A program made the position numbers and the translations under genes. A stretch of DNA of 64,000 nt from Pestalotiopsis fici W106-1. Lineage: Eukaryota > Ascomycota > Sordariomycetes > Amphisphaeriales > Sporocadaceae. Of the stretch, positions 1 through 10,012 are shown piece by piece (position 1 is the stretch's first letter; every line of letters starts with the position of its first letter). The stretch lies in the NCBI RefSeq assembly GCF_000516985.1, contig NW_006917096.1, positions 2,155,606 through 2,219,605 of the forward strand, given 5' to 3'. The notes beneath the pieces are model-generated. The model was given only the letters and a program-made list of their open reading frames with translations, was not told the origin of the DNA and ran no database searches.

Positions 1-1
1 C

Positions 2-1783
2 TCCCTCCTCTTCACCAAGATTGTCAGCGACCTGCGGTCCTCCAACACCAAGACGGTCAACCACAAATTGAACCGTACAATGCAGACGGTCCTCTATAAC
101 CTCGTCACCTCCGATCCCTCCTCACCCAAGGCCCTCTGGGCAGTCAAGCTCACCAGAGAAATGTGGAAGAGACAGCTATGGACAGACGCCAAGCCAGTCG
201 ACGTGATGAGACAAGCCTGCCTTGCGGACAACGAAAAGGTCGTAGTTGGTGCGGTCCGCTTCTTCCTCGGCGGTGATAAGGAGCGCGAAGAGATGGAAGA
301 TGACGAAAGCGAGGACGAGAACATTGACATTAGAAAGGTCAAGCATCAGATCGGCATCAACAAGAAAACAAAGAAGAAGGCCAAGGCTCTGGAGAAGGCC
401 GTGGACAAGGTGAAGCGACAGGAGCGCAAGAAGCATGCCCCGCATCCCTTGAACTTTTCGGCACTCCATCTGCTTCACGATCCCCAGGGATTCGCAGAGA
501 TTCTGTTCCAGAAGCACCTACAAGGCTCCAAAGTCAAGTTGTCGCTTGAGTCGAAGCTACTCGTCCTACAACTGGTGACGCGTCTCGTTGGTCTTCACAA
601 GCTTACAGTGATCGAACTCTACTCTTGGTTTATCAAATACCTCACACCAAAGCAACAATCAGCAACCTCTTTCCTTGCCTCGTTGGCACAGGCTACGCAT
701 GACCATATCCCGCCAGATGTTCTGGAGCCTCTCATTGAAAAGATCGCCAACGAGTTTGTTTCAGAGGCTGCCGCTGCAGAAGTATGCTCGGCTGGTATCA
801 ATTCGATCCGAGAGATATGCGCGAGACAACCCCTGGCAATGGGAGACTCTCTCCTGCAGGACTTGGTGCAGTACCGCAAGTCCAAGGATAAGGGTGTCTC
901 CATGGCTGCCAGAGGTTTGCTGTCATTGTACCGTGAAAAGGGCGCGGAACTCCTCGCAAAGAAGGACAGAGGCAAGGATGCAACCATGGGATTGAAGAGT
1001 GGTGATCAAAAGCAACGCAAGTTTGGTGAAGAGGCAGTTGGTGAAATTGAGGGTCTAGAACTGCTAGAAAAATGGAAGGAGGAGGAGAGGAAGAGGAAGC
1101 GGGCAGAAAAGGGCCTGCCCGAAGATGCAGATGGGGATGAGAACGATGAAGAAGAGGAGCAAGATGACTGGGAGGTTGCTTCAATGGACAGCGATAGCTC
1201 TGGCGAATGGATACGCGTCAGCGATTCCGAGGATGAGGACGAGCCGATACCCAAGAAGCAGAAGAAGAGCGACGAAGACGAGGAAGCTGAGGACAAGGAT
1301 GCAGAGGAAGAGATCAAGACTCTTTCCAAGCTTGCTACAACGTCTATTCTCACACCTGCCGATCTCGCCAAGCTCCGCGAATTGCGCATGGAAGCCAACA
1401 TAGATCAGGCCATGGGCAATCGCAAACGCAAACAGCAGGAGGCTCAGCAACGGCACATTGATGAAGGTCTGACTGCTGAGCAGATCGAGGCACCCGCCAA
1501 ACTCCGAAAGACTACCAAGGAGGAACGAGTAGCCATGGCCAAGGAGGGCAAGCCTGAGCGCGAGGAGCACAAGTCTACACAAGCCATCCGCAAGTCCAAG
1601 AAGGAGGCCGAGGGCAAGTCGACAACCAACAAGGAGAAGGCTCGCAAGAAGAACTTCCTCATGACCTTGAGCAAGGCTAAGAACAAGAACCGGCGAAGCT
1701 TGACACAAACGAGAAACATTCTCAAGGCACACATTGAGCGGAGCAAGTCTGGTGGTAGAAGACGTAATGGTGTAAGCAAATGA
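2..1783 (+). CDS. SDA1: SDA1 homolog (60S ribosome biogenesis / nuclear export factor), 5'-truncated by window edge
   Basis: The frame is already open at base 2, so the N-terminus lies outside the window; about 593 residues are visible. The visible part begins with helical HEAT-like sequence (KTVNHKLNRTMQTVLYNLV). It continues through the NUC130/133-type middle region and ends in a lysine-rich C-terminal Sda1 domain (ARKKNFLMTLSKAKNKNRRS then a GGRRRN tail). Acidic low-complexity blocks (EEEEQDD, DEDEEAEDKDAEEE) separate the two, as in other fungal Sda1 proteins. The known role of the family (yeast SDA1) is in the nucleolus and nucleoplasm, in pre-60S maturation and export, with an older link to actin and G1 progression. 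There is no intron in the visible part. The call rests on overall architecture and characteristic C-terminal motifs. Family proteins are usually about 700-770 aa, so roughly 150 residues are missing upstream. Confidence 0.9.
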   Translation, partial: SLLFTKIVSDLRSSNTKTVNHKLNRTMQTVLYNLVTSDPSSPKALWAVKLTREMWKRQLWTDAKPVDVMRQACLADNEKVVVGAVRFFLGGDKEREEMEDDESEDENIDIRKVKHQIGINKKTKKKAKALEKAVDKVKRQERKKHAPHPLNFSALHLLHDPQGFAEILFQKHLQGSKVKLSLESKLLVLQLVTRLVGLHKLTVIELYSWFIKYLTPKQQSATSFLASLAQATHDHIPPDVLEPLIEKIANEFVSEAAAAEVCSAGINSIREICARQPLAMGDSLLQDLVQYRKSKDKGVSMAARGLLSLYREKGAELLAKKDRGKDATMGLKSGDQKQRKFGEEAVGEIEGLELLEKWKEEERKRKRAEKGLPEDADGDENDEEEEQDDWEVASMDSDSSGEWIRVSDSEDEDEPIPKKQKKSDEDEEAEDKDAEEEIKTLSKLATTSILTPADLAKLRELRMEANIDQAMGNRKRKQQEAQQRHIDEGLTAEQIEAPAKLRKTTKEERVAMAKEGKPEREEHKSTQAIRKSKKEAEGKSTTNKEKARKKNFLMTLSKAKNKNRRSLTQTRNILKAHIERSKSGGRRRNGVSK

Positions 1784-2129
1784 TAGGGTAATCCTGAAAT
1801 GCTAGCATCGCAAGCGCTTGTCCCAGAGCTTGGAAGAAAGCATATTACAACCATGCCAGTGACCACTTGGGGTCAGCATGAACATTATTGTATTCGCTGG
1901 TTCTCCATGATACCCAGGCATTGACTTAGTAGCCACGTTGCTTTGGACAATCAAAAATAATAGATATATTCAGCCGAGAATCAAGACTTGAACCATTCAT
2001 TTAATCATATTGGGCGCAAGGTAGCAGGGGAGCTTGATGCGGACTGCCCCACGATACGGCCTATGCTGTACACATTCATACAGCTCACCATTATATCTCC
2101 CATACAGAGTTCCATTCACCTGTCACTAC
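1784..2129. other. Intergenic, convergent 3' ends
   Basis: This is 346 bases between the stop codons of two convergent genes. It contains AT-rich stretches (for example around 1955-1970) that could hold both polyadenylation regions. No coding or structural signal was seen. Confidence 0.6.
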
Positions 2130-2674
2130 TCAATAGTAATGCACTTCTGTCATGTCCATCTTATTCTCGCGCTCCAGCTGGGGCATGAGCTCCTTGATCC
2201 GCCGGACCATTGCTTTTCCATACGCAGGACCCAGAGGGGGGCTTGGCTTGGTGAGATCAGGACGTAACCACGGCACCGCCTTGGCCCCTTCGTGCTGCTT
2301 GACCGCTTGCAACATGGCATCGGTCGCGGAGTCGTCGTATCCTCCCCCGAGGATCACGGCGGCTACTGGCCGGGAGTAGTCCTTGCTGCCCAGCTCTGAA
2401 TCTGCCGGGACCGATTGCTCTCCCTTGAGGATGGCGGGAATCTGGATAATACCGGACTCGGGAGACATGACAAAGTGGATCACTGCCATGGCACGCAGCA
2501 AATGTGCAGACAATTAGTTTATTTCCCACCTTGGATCTCTTGGGGTGTTCAAGTAAATTGATGTGCAGTGCCGCAGTCCTGATCTGACGTACCTTCATAC
2601 TCGGGCTTGAGATCAGCAACCACGCCGGTGCCAATGGCCTCTGTTCTGCCGCATAAGATGACTGGTACGCCCAT
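2130..2674 (-). CDS. Small conserved fungal protein of unknown function, 144 aa
   Basis: There are two exons on the minus strand: 2674..2593 (82 nt) and 2482..2130 (353 nt). The 110-nt intron 2592..2483 begins GTACGT and ends CATGGCAG. Joining restores the frame across ...LKPEYE|VIHFVMSPES and gives 144 residues. The N-terminus (MGVPVILCGRTEAIGTGV) resembles the first beta strand and glycine turn of a nucleotide-binding or NAD(P)-like fold. A second glycine cluster (AAVILGGGYDD) lies in the middle, followed by VPWLRPD and a C-terminal helix with GPAYGKAMVRRI. I recognise this as a short protein conserved in ascomycetes, always annotated as hypothetical; the biochemical role is unknown. There is no signal peptide or membrane segment. 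The start is chosen because it opens the conserved beta strand directly. Confidence 0.72.
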
Positions 2675-3475
2675 TTTAATATGAAGAGTAAACTTTTGTG
2701 AGATGAGAGATTCTCGTAGATGATCTTGAAGCAAAAGGTAGAAACGGTTCAAAGGAGCGGACGAGGCGCGGACAAGATGGGTGGGGAACCAGCATAACTC
2801 TAAAAGAAAAGGCAACGTTTCGGCTGCATCCGGGTTCTAGAGTTCCAGAGACATGGGTGGTCCAATATTTTATAATCGAAGCTGACATGTCAACTTGTAC
2901 TTCTCTACTGGCATTTTCAATGCCAATCACTTATTTTATGTTTTGTGTTTGCTTGATTTTGTACAATGCAACTCGTAGACATGTGAGGCGGCTCATGATT
3001 GATCAATATCATCACGACACACTTCAGAGTCCGAGACGACGCCTTCAATACCTAGGTCCATGTATCTTTTCATTCCGAAATAGAAACATGAAGAATAAGG
3101 CAGGTCTGAAGGATCTAGGTAAGCCTATGCATGCACGCGGCCGATCGTCCCACGTGATATGTACTTGGTATGCAGCAACCAAAAGGCCTGTGATACAATC
3201 ACGAGGCATGTATCAAGAATGCGTTCACCAATGGTAATATATTGACTAGATGCAAGCCGGGGGCGCTCCTTGCAATTCATAGCACCTCAAGAGACCTACA
3301 CAAATAGGTTGCTGAATTACAGATGTCTTGATCTGAGCGCTTCTTGTACTTTGTTGAATTACCATTCAATTGAGCTAGATTACACTCCAAATAAGCAATC
3401 TATTGCTTTCAATCGCTCCGTGGGTATCAGGCAAACTTAAATTGGTCGACTGCTTTCGAAATCAAACGATAGCTT
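2675..3475. other. Intergenic, promoter side of the 144-aa protein gene
   Basis: This 800-base stretch has only short open frames in all six frames, none with recognisable protein character. No repeat or RNA gene was seen. Confidence 0.55.
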
Positions 3476-3865
3476 CTACCCAACCCTATCCATATAGACC
3501 TTGCGATCCCATGGCGTTCCGCGAACCTTTTCCCTGAGTGAGGGCGATCCCACCTGAGGCGGCTGAACAATGTGACTTTCAGCTCCTTTTCCAGTATTCG
3601 AATTCTGGGTGTGCAATTTGTGGTTGGCAGTGCTCATCTGCTTTGTTGCTTGTGCGCCTTGGCCCCATGCCACATCATCGCGGGATGTGGTCAGGCCGCT
3701 CATGCGCGCATGGAGCCATTTGGTGACGCTCTTTGACGGATAGACTCCAAAGCGGGATCGGGTGCGCTCAATGATTTGCAAAGAGTTGAGATTTGGTGCT
3801 CGCGAGAGTAATGTCTTGATGAAGTCTATCTGATGGTGCTCGGCAGTAGTGAAGAAAGTCTCCAT
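3476..3865 (-). CDS. Doubtful small ORF, possible remnant of an F-box/LRR-type protein
   Basis: This is an open frame of 129 codons with an ATG at 3865. Its N-terminal half looks protein-like: HHQIDFIKTLLSRAPNLNSL resembles the leucine-rich strand/helix rhythm of fungal F-box-associated repeats. The C-terminal half is low in hydrophobics and looks random. A second minus-strand frame (4040..3768) overlaps its start in another phase, so a decayed or intron-containing gene is possible. I found no convincing splice pair that joins the two. It is recorded because it is the only coding-like sequence between 2.7 and 5.3 kb; it could equally be chance. Confidence 0.25.
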   Translation of the reverse strand: METFFTTAEHHQIDFIKTLLSRAPNLNSLQIIERTRSRFGVYPSKSVTKWLHARMSGLTTSRDDVAWGQGAQATKQMSTANHKLHTQNSNTGKGAESHIVQPPQVGSPSLREKVRGTPWDRKVYMDRVG

Positions 3866-4334
3866 GGTCCTTGCGCTGCACCTTTAGCTGCCTAAAGATG
3901 CTGTGGGGTACCGAGTTGAGATGTGTGCGCAACGAATACAAAAGTAAATGATCGCGAAACTGGGAGCTCAATGATTTTTTTTGATTGAGCTGATTGATGT
4001 CAAATTGAGGGATGAGGAATTTTTGAAGCTCCACTGTCAACTACAAAAAGGGCAAGGGCCAGTGATTCACAGTCGCAGCCAATGAAGTCACCTTTAAATG
4101 GAATGCGTGAATGTTGCATGAAATTTTATGGAACAAAGATTCAGAAAAACAGCCGGCAGTCTTTATTCTCCATATCTTTGACTGATAGTCTAGTGCTACT
4201 AAAAGAATCAAATGGGTGGCCTAGCACACTTGTCATTGAGAATGAGAGACCTGCAGGCCTACTATTTATTGATTGTCCATTAGGGTATTGCAATCGCTCA
4301 AGTGATGATTTCACTATTCGCATTTCGAACAGCG

Positions 4335-4595
4335 TCACCACTTGTATCCATAATTTGGGAGCCAGAATCTCCATCTGGTCCTTGGCTGAAAGTCAGCTTC
4401 GGAGGAAGCAGCTCGGGTTGCTTGCTGAGCAAGCTTCTTCGCCTGTTTTGTTCTTGCCTGTGCTAATTTGTGATCCTGTTCACGGCAAGCCACACAGCTC
4501 TTGTGTATACTGCGTTGCCTGTCGATAAAATGCCATAGTTGCAATTGACGCCTGCACGTGCTGCATGCTCTGAAATTATTGTCCTTCAGAAGCAT
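4335..4595 (-). CDS. Possible small zinc-ribbon-like fragment with CxxC...CxxC
   Basis: This 86-codon minus-strand frame contains two paired cysteines, ACSTCRRQLQLWHFID then SCVACREQ, followed by a lysine/alanine/glutamine-rich helix. The spacing (CxxC, about 20 residues, CxxC-R) matches small zinc-binding modules at the N-termini of some fungal proteins, including helicase/Helitron-related ones. No partner exon or larger protein could be joined to it. It may be a degraded domain or chance. Confidence is low because nothing downstream extends the similarity. Confidence 0.22.
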   Translation of the reverse strand: MLLKDNNFRACSTCRRQLQLWHFIDRQRSIHKSCVACREQDHKLAQARTKQAKKLAQQATRAASSEADFQPRTRWRFWLPNYGYKW

Positions 4596-5318
4596 GATTA
4601 TGGTGATCTGTACTTGGCGGTTTTCCCGTGGCCAGCGAATAATTAGAGAAATGCGACAGAAACAATCGTTCTTGTGAGATCAGGTCATGTACAAGTGAGT
4701 TTACGAGGACGAACCAGCAAAAGCAAACAGGGAATATCGATGATAAGTACTGGATAACTATGACTGTAAAGCCAAGTAAGTGCATTGTCTGTTGTTGTCA
4801 ATGAGGCCATACAAAGTAGCTTTGTCAAGAGGACAAGCACGAGACCAGTAGATAGCTATTGTCTTTGATGGTCTGGGCTTATTGAACCTGCCCACAATAG
4901 GAAGTTGAATTGATCTAATCTATGAGGGCATGAACTGGAAGAGTAAAGCCGGGCGGCAGTATTCCTGCAGCGGCGGCGGGCTTGGGCGGTGAATAGTATA
5001 TACTATTGTGCTGCAGTGGGGCACCGCCGGATCGAGCAATATTATTGGACTAGCGCGTTGTTATAGTGATTATAGTCACTTCCCATCACCGTTTGCCATT
5101 TGAGCAAGTGCGCAGTTGTTGCCTAGGCCGCCAGCTGCAGACTCTAATCAGTAGTTTCTGTTTTCACTCTATAAATAATACCTGTTTGTTGTGACCTGAC
5201 AACACTTTTTCACATTCAACACAACCCCAACCTCATTCATTTGACCTCAATCACAAGATCCTCCAAGTTCTCTTCAGTACCCAAAGTCACACGCTCACAT
5301 CCCTCGACGACGACAACC
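4596..5318. other. Intergenic; promoter of the dioxygenase gene
   Basis: This stretch carries the upstream region of the plus-strand dioxygenase gene. A TATA-like element is present near 5170. The sequence between that element and the start codon is rich in CA/TC (fungal 5'-leader style). Upstream of 5100 I see no gene. Confidence 0.5.
5170..5177 (+). promoter_or_regulatory. TATA-box candidate for the dioxygenase gene
   Basis: TATAAATA lies 142 nt upstream of the ATG at 5319. It is followed by a pyrimidine/CA-rich leader, a common arrangement for regulated fungal genes. Confidence 0.45.
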
Positions 5319-6741
5319 ATGATTGCTTTGCGCAATATGATCGCCTTCTTGGTCGCCGCCGTCCTTTGTGTAGACGTCGGCGTCTTCGCCCATCCCGGCG
5401 AGGATATTGAGCTTGTCAACCACGAGGCTGCCATTCACAAGGCCACCCTCAAGGTTGCTCATGCTGCCATCTCTCGCTGCGACGACGCCCCTGCCGCTCT
5501 GGCCCTCAAGAAGAATGCCATCTTTCGCCGCTATGGATTGGCTGATGCCCTGCAGTACGAGAATTCTCTTGGTCGCACTGATGGTAAGCAAAGACTCGAT
5601 GGAAACTAGTGATTTCTTTGGCTGATGGACATGAACTTTCAGATTTTCTCGATGAGCGCGACGAGAAGGACCTGAAGAAGTGGGAGGCTCTCTCCCACGA
5701 CGATACCTCGAAGGACTGGAACGCTGGCACCCCCGAGTCTGTCATTTTTGGCAGCAACGCTACCACTGCTCTGACTCCAGAGTCCATCTTGGGCCCTTAC
5801 TTTGTCTCTGGCGAACTCTTCCGCAAGGACATTACCGAGGGACAGGACGGTGTCCCGTTGCATTTGGATCTCCAGTTTGTGAACCAGAATACCTACGAGC
5901 CCATCCCTGACATGCTTGTCGACATCTGGTAAGTTCTCTATTTATCATTAAATTACGTTCTTTCCATTCGCTTTCTCAGAATATTCTCTCGGAAAGTTCT
6001 CTCGCAATGTCTTCTTTTATTACCATCTTTCATTACCTTCTCACATTGCTTTCTCACATTGCTTCCTCACATTGTTTTCTCGCAATTTTCTCTCGCAATG
6101 CTCTCTCTTCACATTCTCTCTACACATTCTGTTTACACATTCACTGCCTTTCTTTTTTTTCATACTTCTTTCCATCACCATCAATTACGTAAGCCTAACC
6201 GCGTTCATTAAACAGGCACTCCAACGCCACTGGCGTCTATTCAGGCATCGCCCAGGGCGCCGGCCAGGCCGGTCTCAACACCACCTTTCTGCGCGGCGTC
6301 GCCAAGACAGACACCGAAGGCGTCGTCCAGTTCGACACCATCTACCCGGGCCACTATGGCGGCCGCTCCAACCACATTCACATTCTGACCATCGAGGGCG
6401 GTATCATGTTGCCCAACAAGACCTACACGGGCGGCCGCGCCAACCACGTCGGCCAGCTGTACTTTAACCAGGCCCTTAATGACGCCGTCGAGAATTTTGC
6501 ACCCTACAACTCCAACAAGCAGCAGTACACGACCAACCAGAACGACGGCTTTGCCAAGGATGCCGCCTCGGCCCAGTATGACCCCTTCATGTCCTACATT
6601 CGTCTGGGCTCGGGTCCTGGCGATGGTCTGTTGGCTTACATCACTGTCGGCGTTAATCAGGACGCCAATTATGATGCCAAGCCCGCTGCTCACTGGGGCC
6701 ACGATGGTGGTCACGAGTGTCACAATGACAACTGCAACTAA
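5319..6741 (+). CDS. Secreted intradiol ring-cleavage dioxygenase family protein, 358 aa
   Basis: There are three exons: 5319..5583, 5643..5928 and 6216..6741. Introns 5584..5642 and 5929..6215 start GTAAGC and GTAAGT and end CAG. The product starts with a signal peptide (hydrophobic IAFLVAAVLCVDVGVFA, cleavage probably before HPGED). The intradiol dioxygenase fold follows. All four Fe(III) ligands of the family are present: Tyr in LGPYF (about residue 141), Tyr in PGHYGGR (about 231), and two His in NHIHI (about 237 and 239). Family members open catechol-type rings between the hydroxyls. These fungal extracellular versions are thought to act on lignin- or plant-phenol-derived catechols outside the cell. 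A His/Gly/Asp-rich C-terminus (HWGHDGGHECHNDNCN) is a further possible metal-binding tail. Splicing restores LVDIW|HSNATG, the conserved motif across intron 2. The second intron is unusually long and repetitive. Confidence 0.9.
5970..6150 (+). repeat. Degenerate pyrimidine-rich minisatellite inside intron 2 of the dioxygenase gene
   Basis: The intron holds many imperfect copies of a roughly 12-nt unit of the form TTCTCACATTGC, in variants such as TTCTCGCAATT, TCTCGCAATGC and TACACATTC. They run nearly continuously and are strongly T/C-rich on the coding strand. This makes the intron 287 nt, several times longer than the others in the window. Confidence 0.75.
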
Positions 6742-7195
6742 GCAGTGAGCATCTTCACAGCAATCAGATGCTCTAAAAATGAGCGTGGTGCAATTAGGAA
6801 GGACAAAAACAGTGTGAGAGACATACAAACACATGAGTCCAGCACCCGTATGTAGCCTTGCGGGAGATCGCAGAGATTCTCACCGACATAGAGGGCAAAT
6901 AAATTCATGACCATAACTCCCCAAACTATTCTCTCGAGTGACAAACATATACATGCATGATTGGGTGGCAGAAAAGTATTAGAGGATAAAAAGTGACTCT
7001 CTATTGTTGATTTCGCTAGTCTAACGCAAGGGCAGCAAATTAATCAATCATTCAATTTGTTGAACTCGTACAGGAGTGTTCCTTTCACATGCTTCGCAAT
7101 CCTTCGACTCGCTACCTAGTATAAAAAACACTTGCCCAGCTCTTCAGTCCAATCATTGAATATCATAATGCCACATTATTGACCAACACCTGAGC
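6742..7195. other. Intergenic, convergent 3' ends
   Basis: This is 454 bases between two convergent genes, with AT-rich sequence near 6890-7050. No gene or repeat was seen. Confidence 0.55.
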
Positions 7196-10012
7196 TTAGT
7201 GTGCTTCAATAAGCATACTATCATCGACAATGACATTAGCCTCAGAGGCCTGCGAGCCGTAGAGCTCCAAATCCATACTCCAGTTGCTCGATGTCGCGGT
7301 GGATTTCGGGGCATCGGTCACTGTGACAGTGGCCTTGACCCTCATGGTCTCCGTCTCGGTAACGGTTTCAATTTTCAAAGTTGCCGTCTCTGTGACTGTC
7401 TCGACCACTTTGACGGTTGTCTTCTGCGTGACCATGCTTTGGAAAACAGGAGACACGACTGGCGGTTCTATCTCTTGGGGCTCGGGTGCAGGAAGGGCCA
7501 TGGGAGTTGCGCGTGGCTCGGCAACGCTCAAAGTTTCCACAGACTCAATACCCTCAGACGTGATGGCTGACAAAGTAGCAATGCTTTCAACACCAATTTC
7601 GTAGCTCATGACTGGTTCCAATGCAGAAGGCACTTCCTGTACAGCTAGGACCTCCTCCGTGATGGGAACCTCCTGCAACTCGACTGCACTTTTGTTTTCG
7701 AAAACCACCGCATCCGTGTGAGTGTTTTGTGGAGAACGCAACGCCATTAATAGAACCAGGAGGCTTAGTCCAATAATGAAGAGATTCCTTGTGTCTTGCA
7801 TGATGACCCTCGCAGATTGAATCAGCAAATCGCCAAAAGAAGCAGACTGGAGAGCTTGTCGTCGAGCTTCGCGCCGCTCATAGGCTTCTTCAGAGGGCGA
7901 TCGCTGCGATGGTGGCGGGATATAGGAGTCGGGATGTGGCTGATAGGCTGTGTCATGCTCTGGTGACATCTCTGGAGCTGGTGTCTGTCTGTAGATCTCG
8001 CGCAGAAGTTCTTCCTCCAAATAGCGACGCTCCTCAGCACTAGACTGATCGGCCATGGGAGTCTCAGGGCTGGGCGGGGCTATCTCCAGTTGCGCGTGGA
8101 TGAGATCAGGCTGCTGTTCATAGGAGCGATCCATCTGCTCGTCAATCTGTTCTTCGATGCAGTGAGCCAGGTTCGTCGCAAGTTCAATCTGTTGATGAGA
8201 GGCAGCTTCACGCTCTTGTTGGGCAGCCAAAAGTCGCTCCAACTCTTCACTGACGCCGGGCTCAAGAATAGGTTCGATTTCAACATCCACTCGTTCCATC
8301 TCCTTCCAGCAAGCATCCCAAGCGCCGGCCTTCATGAGTCCGTTACTAGCATAGACCTTGACACGGAAGATCTTGCCAGGGTAGAGAGCATCATAGGCGA
8401 TTTCGTTATTGCATGTCTTGCACCAGTGTCGCTGCGTAGGGCGCTGTGTAACTTCATACTCGTCCTCGCTTTCAGAGTCATCGACGATGGCAGTTTCATT
8501 TGCTGGTCCGAGATAGTGCCCGCATTCAAGGATTCGGGCACGACGCCGCACAGGCAAATCAAGCGCCTCAAGCAGGCGTTCCTCGAGTATCTCATAGTCA
8601 TTTTGCGGATGACCGAGAAGAATACCCCTCTCGCAGACGGTGTCACCCATGCGGTCTTGAAGCATACGCCATGCTTCGCGGAGTGTTTTTGCCTGCTCAC
8701 TCATGTCTTCAGCATCAAAGCTGTTGATGATATCACCCCACATCCACCGGAGAGGCAGCAGCGTGACATGGAGCAAAACAAGAGGCGCCTCCTTGACCTT
8801 GAAACGGGATGGTGTTCTGTTCTTGGGAGAATACTGAGCCGAGTTTGATGGGCTGCCAAGACGAGACACTGTAGGAAACGGACGCTTGGCCGGGCGTGGA
8901 GAGCCAATGACTGAGCCAAAGACTGAAGGAGGTGGCGAGGACATTTGCATGGCGCGGACATCTGAAGGACTGCGGAAAGGTGGTCTGGGATTTCCGCGTA
9001 TGGTTGGCACGAAGTCGTCTCCTTTGTAGTCATACTGAGAGATGTCGGACATGCGGGGACTTCGTGTTGTAGTGGACACTCCATCAACAATAGTCGTATC
9101 CTTGCCAGATTCGGATCCTCCATCGTAAGATCCCATGGAACTCCTTGCGCTCTTTTCACTAAAAATGTCCTCCTCTGTGCCGTGCTGAGAGCTGCTATCC
9201 CCGCCCTCCTCAGTAGTAGTCGGCATCTCGGGTGCTTGTGTCTGTTCCTCCTCGTGATTCTCCGTCATGGACAAATGGCTAGGCTCATGTTGTTCTTCCG
9301 AAATATCTGTATGAGTGCTCACGACTGAGTCATGTCCTAGCTCCTGTTGATCGTCTTCTTCCTCGTTTCGAGGAGTGCCAAGAGCAGCAACAATGTCTCG
9401 CGCAGCTTGTTGAATGAGTGCCTCGGTGCGTCCCGAGGTCCGCCGAGATGAGCCTCCTCTGTGTGAGGTCCGGTCGTCTTGGAGGTTGGAGTCATCGAGT
9501 ATAGAAAGATCTTGCTCCTCATCCTCGTCCTCGTCCTCGTCCTGGCTCTCGCCGTCGCTTTCTATGCTGGGGAGAACGGATTCTTCCTCTGGCTGAGCTT
9601 CAGTCTCGTAATGGGATTCTTCGTCTTCGTCTTCCTCCTCTTCAACGACTGACTCGTCGACGTAGCTTTGTTCCTGGTCTGCCTCGAAATCGTTATCGTG
9701 GCTTAGAATGGACCTGTCGACACTTTCGTTGTTCATGTCGTGGCTTTCGTCCAGTGCTTCGGACCGCTCTTCATTTGAGCTCATGACGTCGGACACCATA
9801 CTGGCGTCTGCGGCATGATCAGATTGCGCAGTCACATCCGCCTGCGGCTCGGGAGGAGCGTCGGTGTGCATTTCCTCATGAGCGGGTGCTGCCGCGTCTT
9901 CAACGACGTCGAGGTCGCCGGGTTGAGATCTCGTTTCTTCTTCCATTGCTTCGCTCAAGCAAGAGGGATCAACATGAATGTCAAAGTCGTAATTACGTCT
10001 GCGTCGGGGCAT
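7196..10012 (-). CDS. Large acidic single-pass membrane protein, fungal-specific, 938 aa
   Basis: This is a single uninterrupted exon. I start at the ATG at 10012 (MPRRRRNYDFDIHVD); the frame extends 26 codons upstream but without an ATG. Residues 30-330 are a long acidic, Ser/Glu/Asp-rich disordered region. A proline/serine stretch follows, then a conserved globular part (LLHVTLLPLRWMWGDIINSF ... ILLGHP) and a cysteine/histidine motif (ILECGHY about 35 residues before HWCKTCNNEI) that could bind a metal. Glu/Gln-rich coiled coil comes next. One transmembrane helix (NLFIIGLSLLVLLMALR) lies near residue 750. About 170 residues after it are Thr/Val-rich (repeats of TVTET). No DNA-binding domain is present. 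Proteins of this architecture sometimes carry the database label pathway-specific nitrogen regulator; nothing in the sequence supports that role. An endoplasmic reticulum or nuclear-envelope location is an inference from the single helix. Confidence 0.75.
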   Translation of the reverse strand: MPRRRRNYDFDIHVDPSCLSEAMEEETRSQPGDLDVVEDAAAPAHEEMHTDAPPEPQADVTAQSDHAADASMVSDVMSSNEERSEALDESHDMNNESVDRSILSHDNDFEADQEQSYVDESVVEEEEDEDEESHYETEAQPEEESVLPSIESDGESQDEDEDEDEEQDLSILDDSNLQDDRTSHRGGSSRRTSGRTEALIQQAARDIVAALGTPRNEEEDDQQELGHDSVVSTHTDISEEQHEPSHLSMTENHEEEQTQAPEMPTTTEEGGDSSSQHGTEEDIFSEKSARSSMGSYDGGSESGKDTTIVDGVSTTTRSPRMSDISQYDYKGDDFVPTIRGNPRPPFRSPSDVRAMQMSSPPPSVFGSVIGSPRPAKRPFPTVSRLGSPSNSAQYSPKNRTPSRFKVKEAPLVLLHVTLLPLRWMWGDIINSFDAEDMSEQAKTLREAWRMLQDRMGDTVCERGILLGHPQNDYEILEERLLEALDLPVRRRARILECGHYLGPANETAIVDDSESEDEYEVTQRPTQRHWCKTCNNEIAYDALYPGKIFRVKVYASNGLMKAGAWDACWKEMERVDVEIEPILEPGVSEELERLLAAQQEREAASHQQIELATNLAHCIEEQIDEQMDRSYEQQPDLIHAQLEIAPPSPETPMADQSSAEERRYLEEELLREIYRQTPAPEMSPEHDTAYQPHPDSYIPPPSQRSPSEEAYERREARRQALQSASFGDLLIQSARVIMQDTRNLFIIGLSLLVLLMALRSPQNTHTDAVVFENKSAVELQEVPITEEVLAVQEVPSALEPVMSYEIGVESIATLSAITSEGIESVETLSVAEPRATPMALPAPEPQEIEPPVVSPVFQSMVTQKTTVKVVETVTETATLKIETVTETETMRVKATVTVTDAPKSTATSSNWSMDLELYGSQASEANVIVDDSMLIEAH

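Noticed and set aside
94..1866. Several long minus-strand frames opposite SDA1
   Set aside because: They are antisense shadows of the Lys/Glu-rich SDA1 coding strand and translate to Leu/Ser-rich low-complexity sequence.
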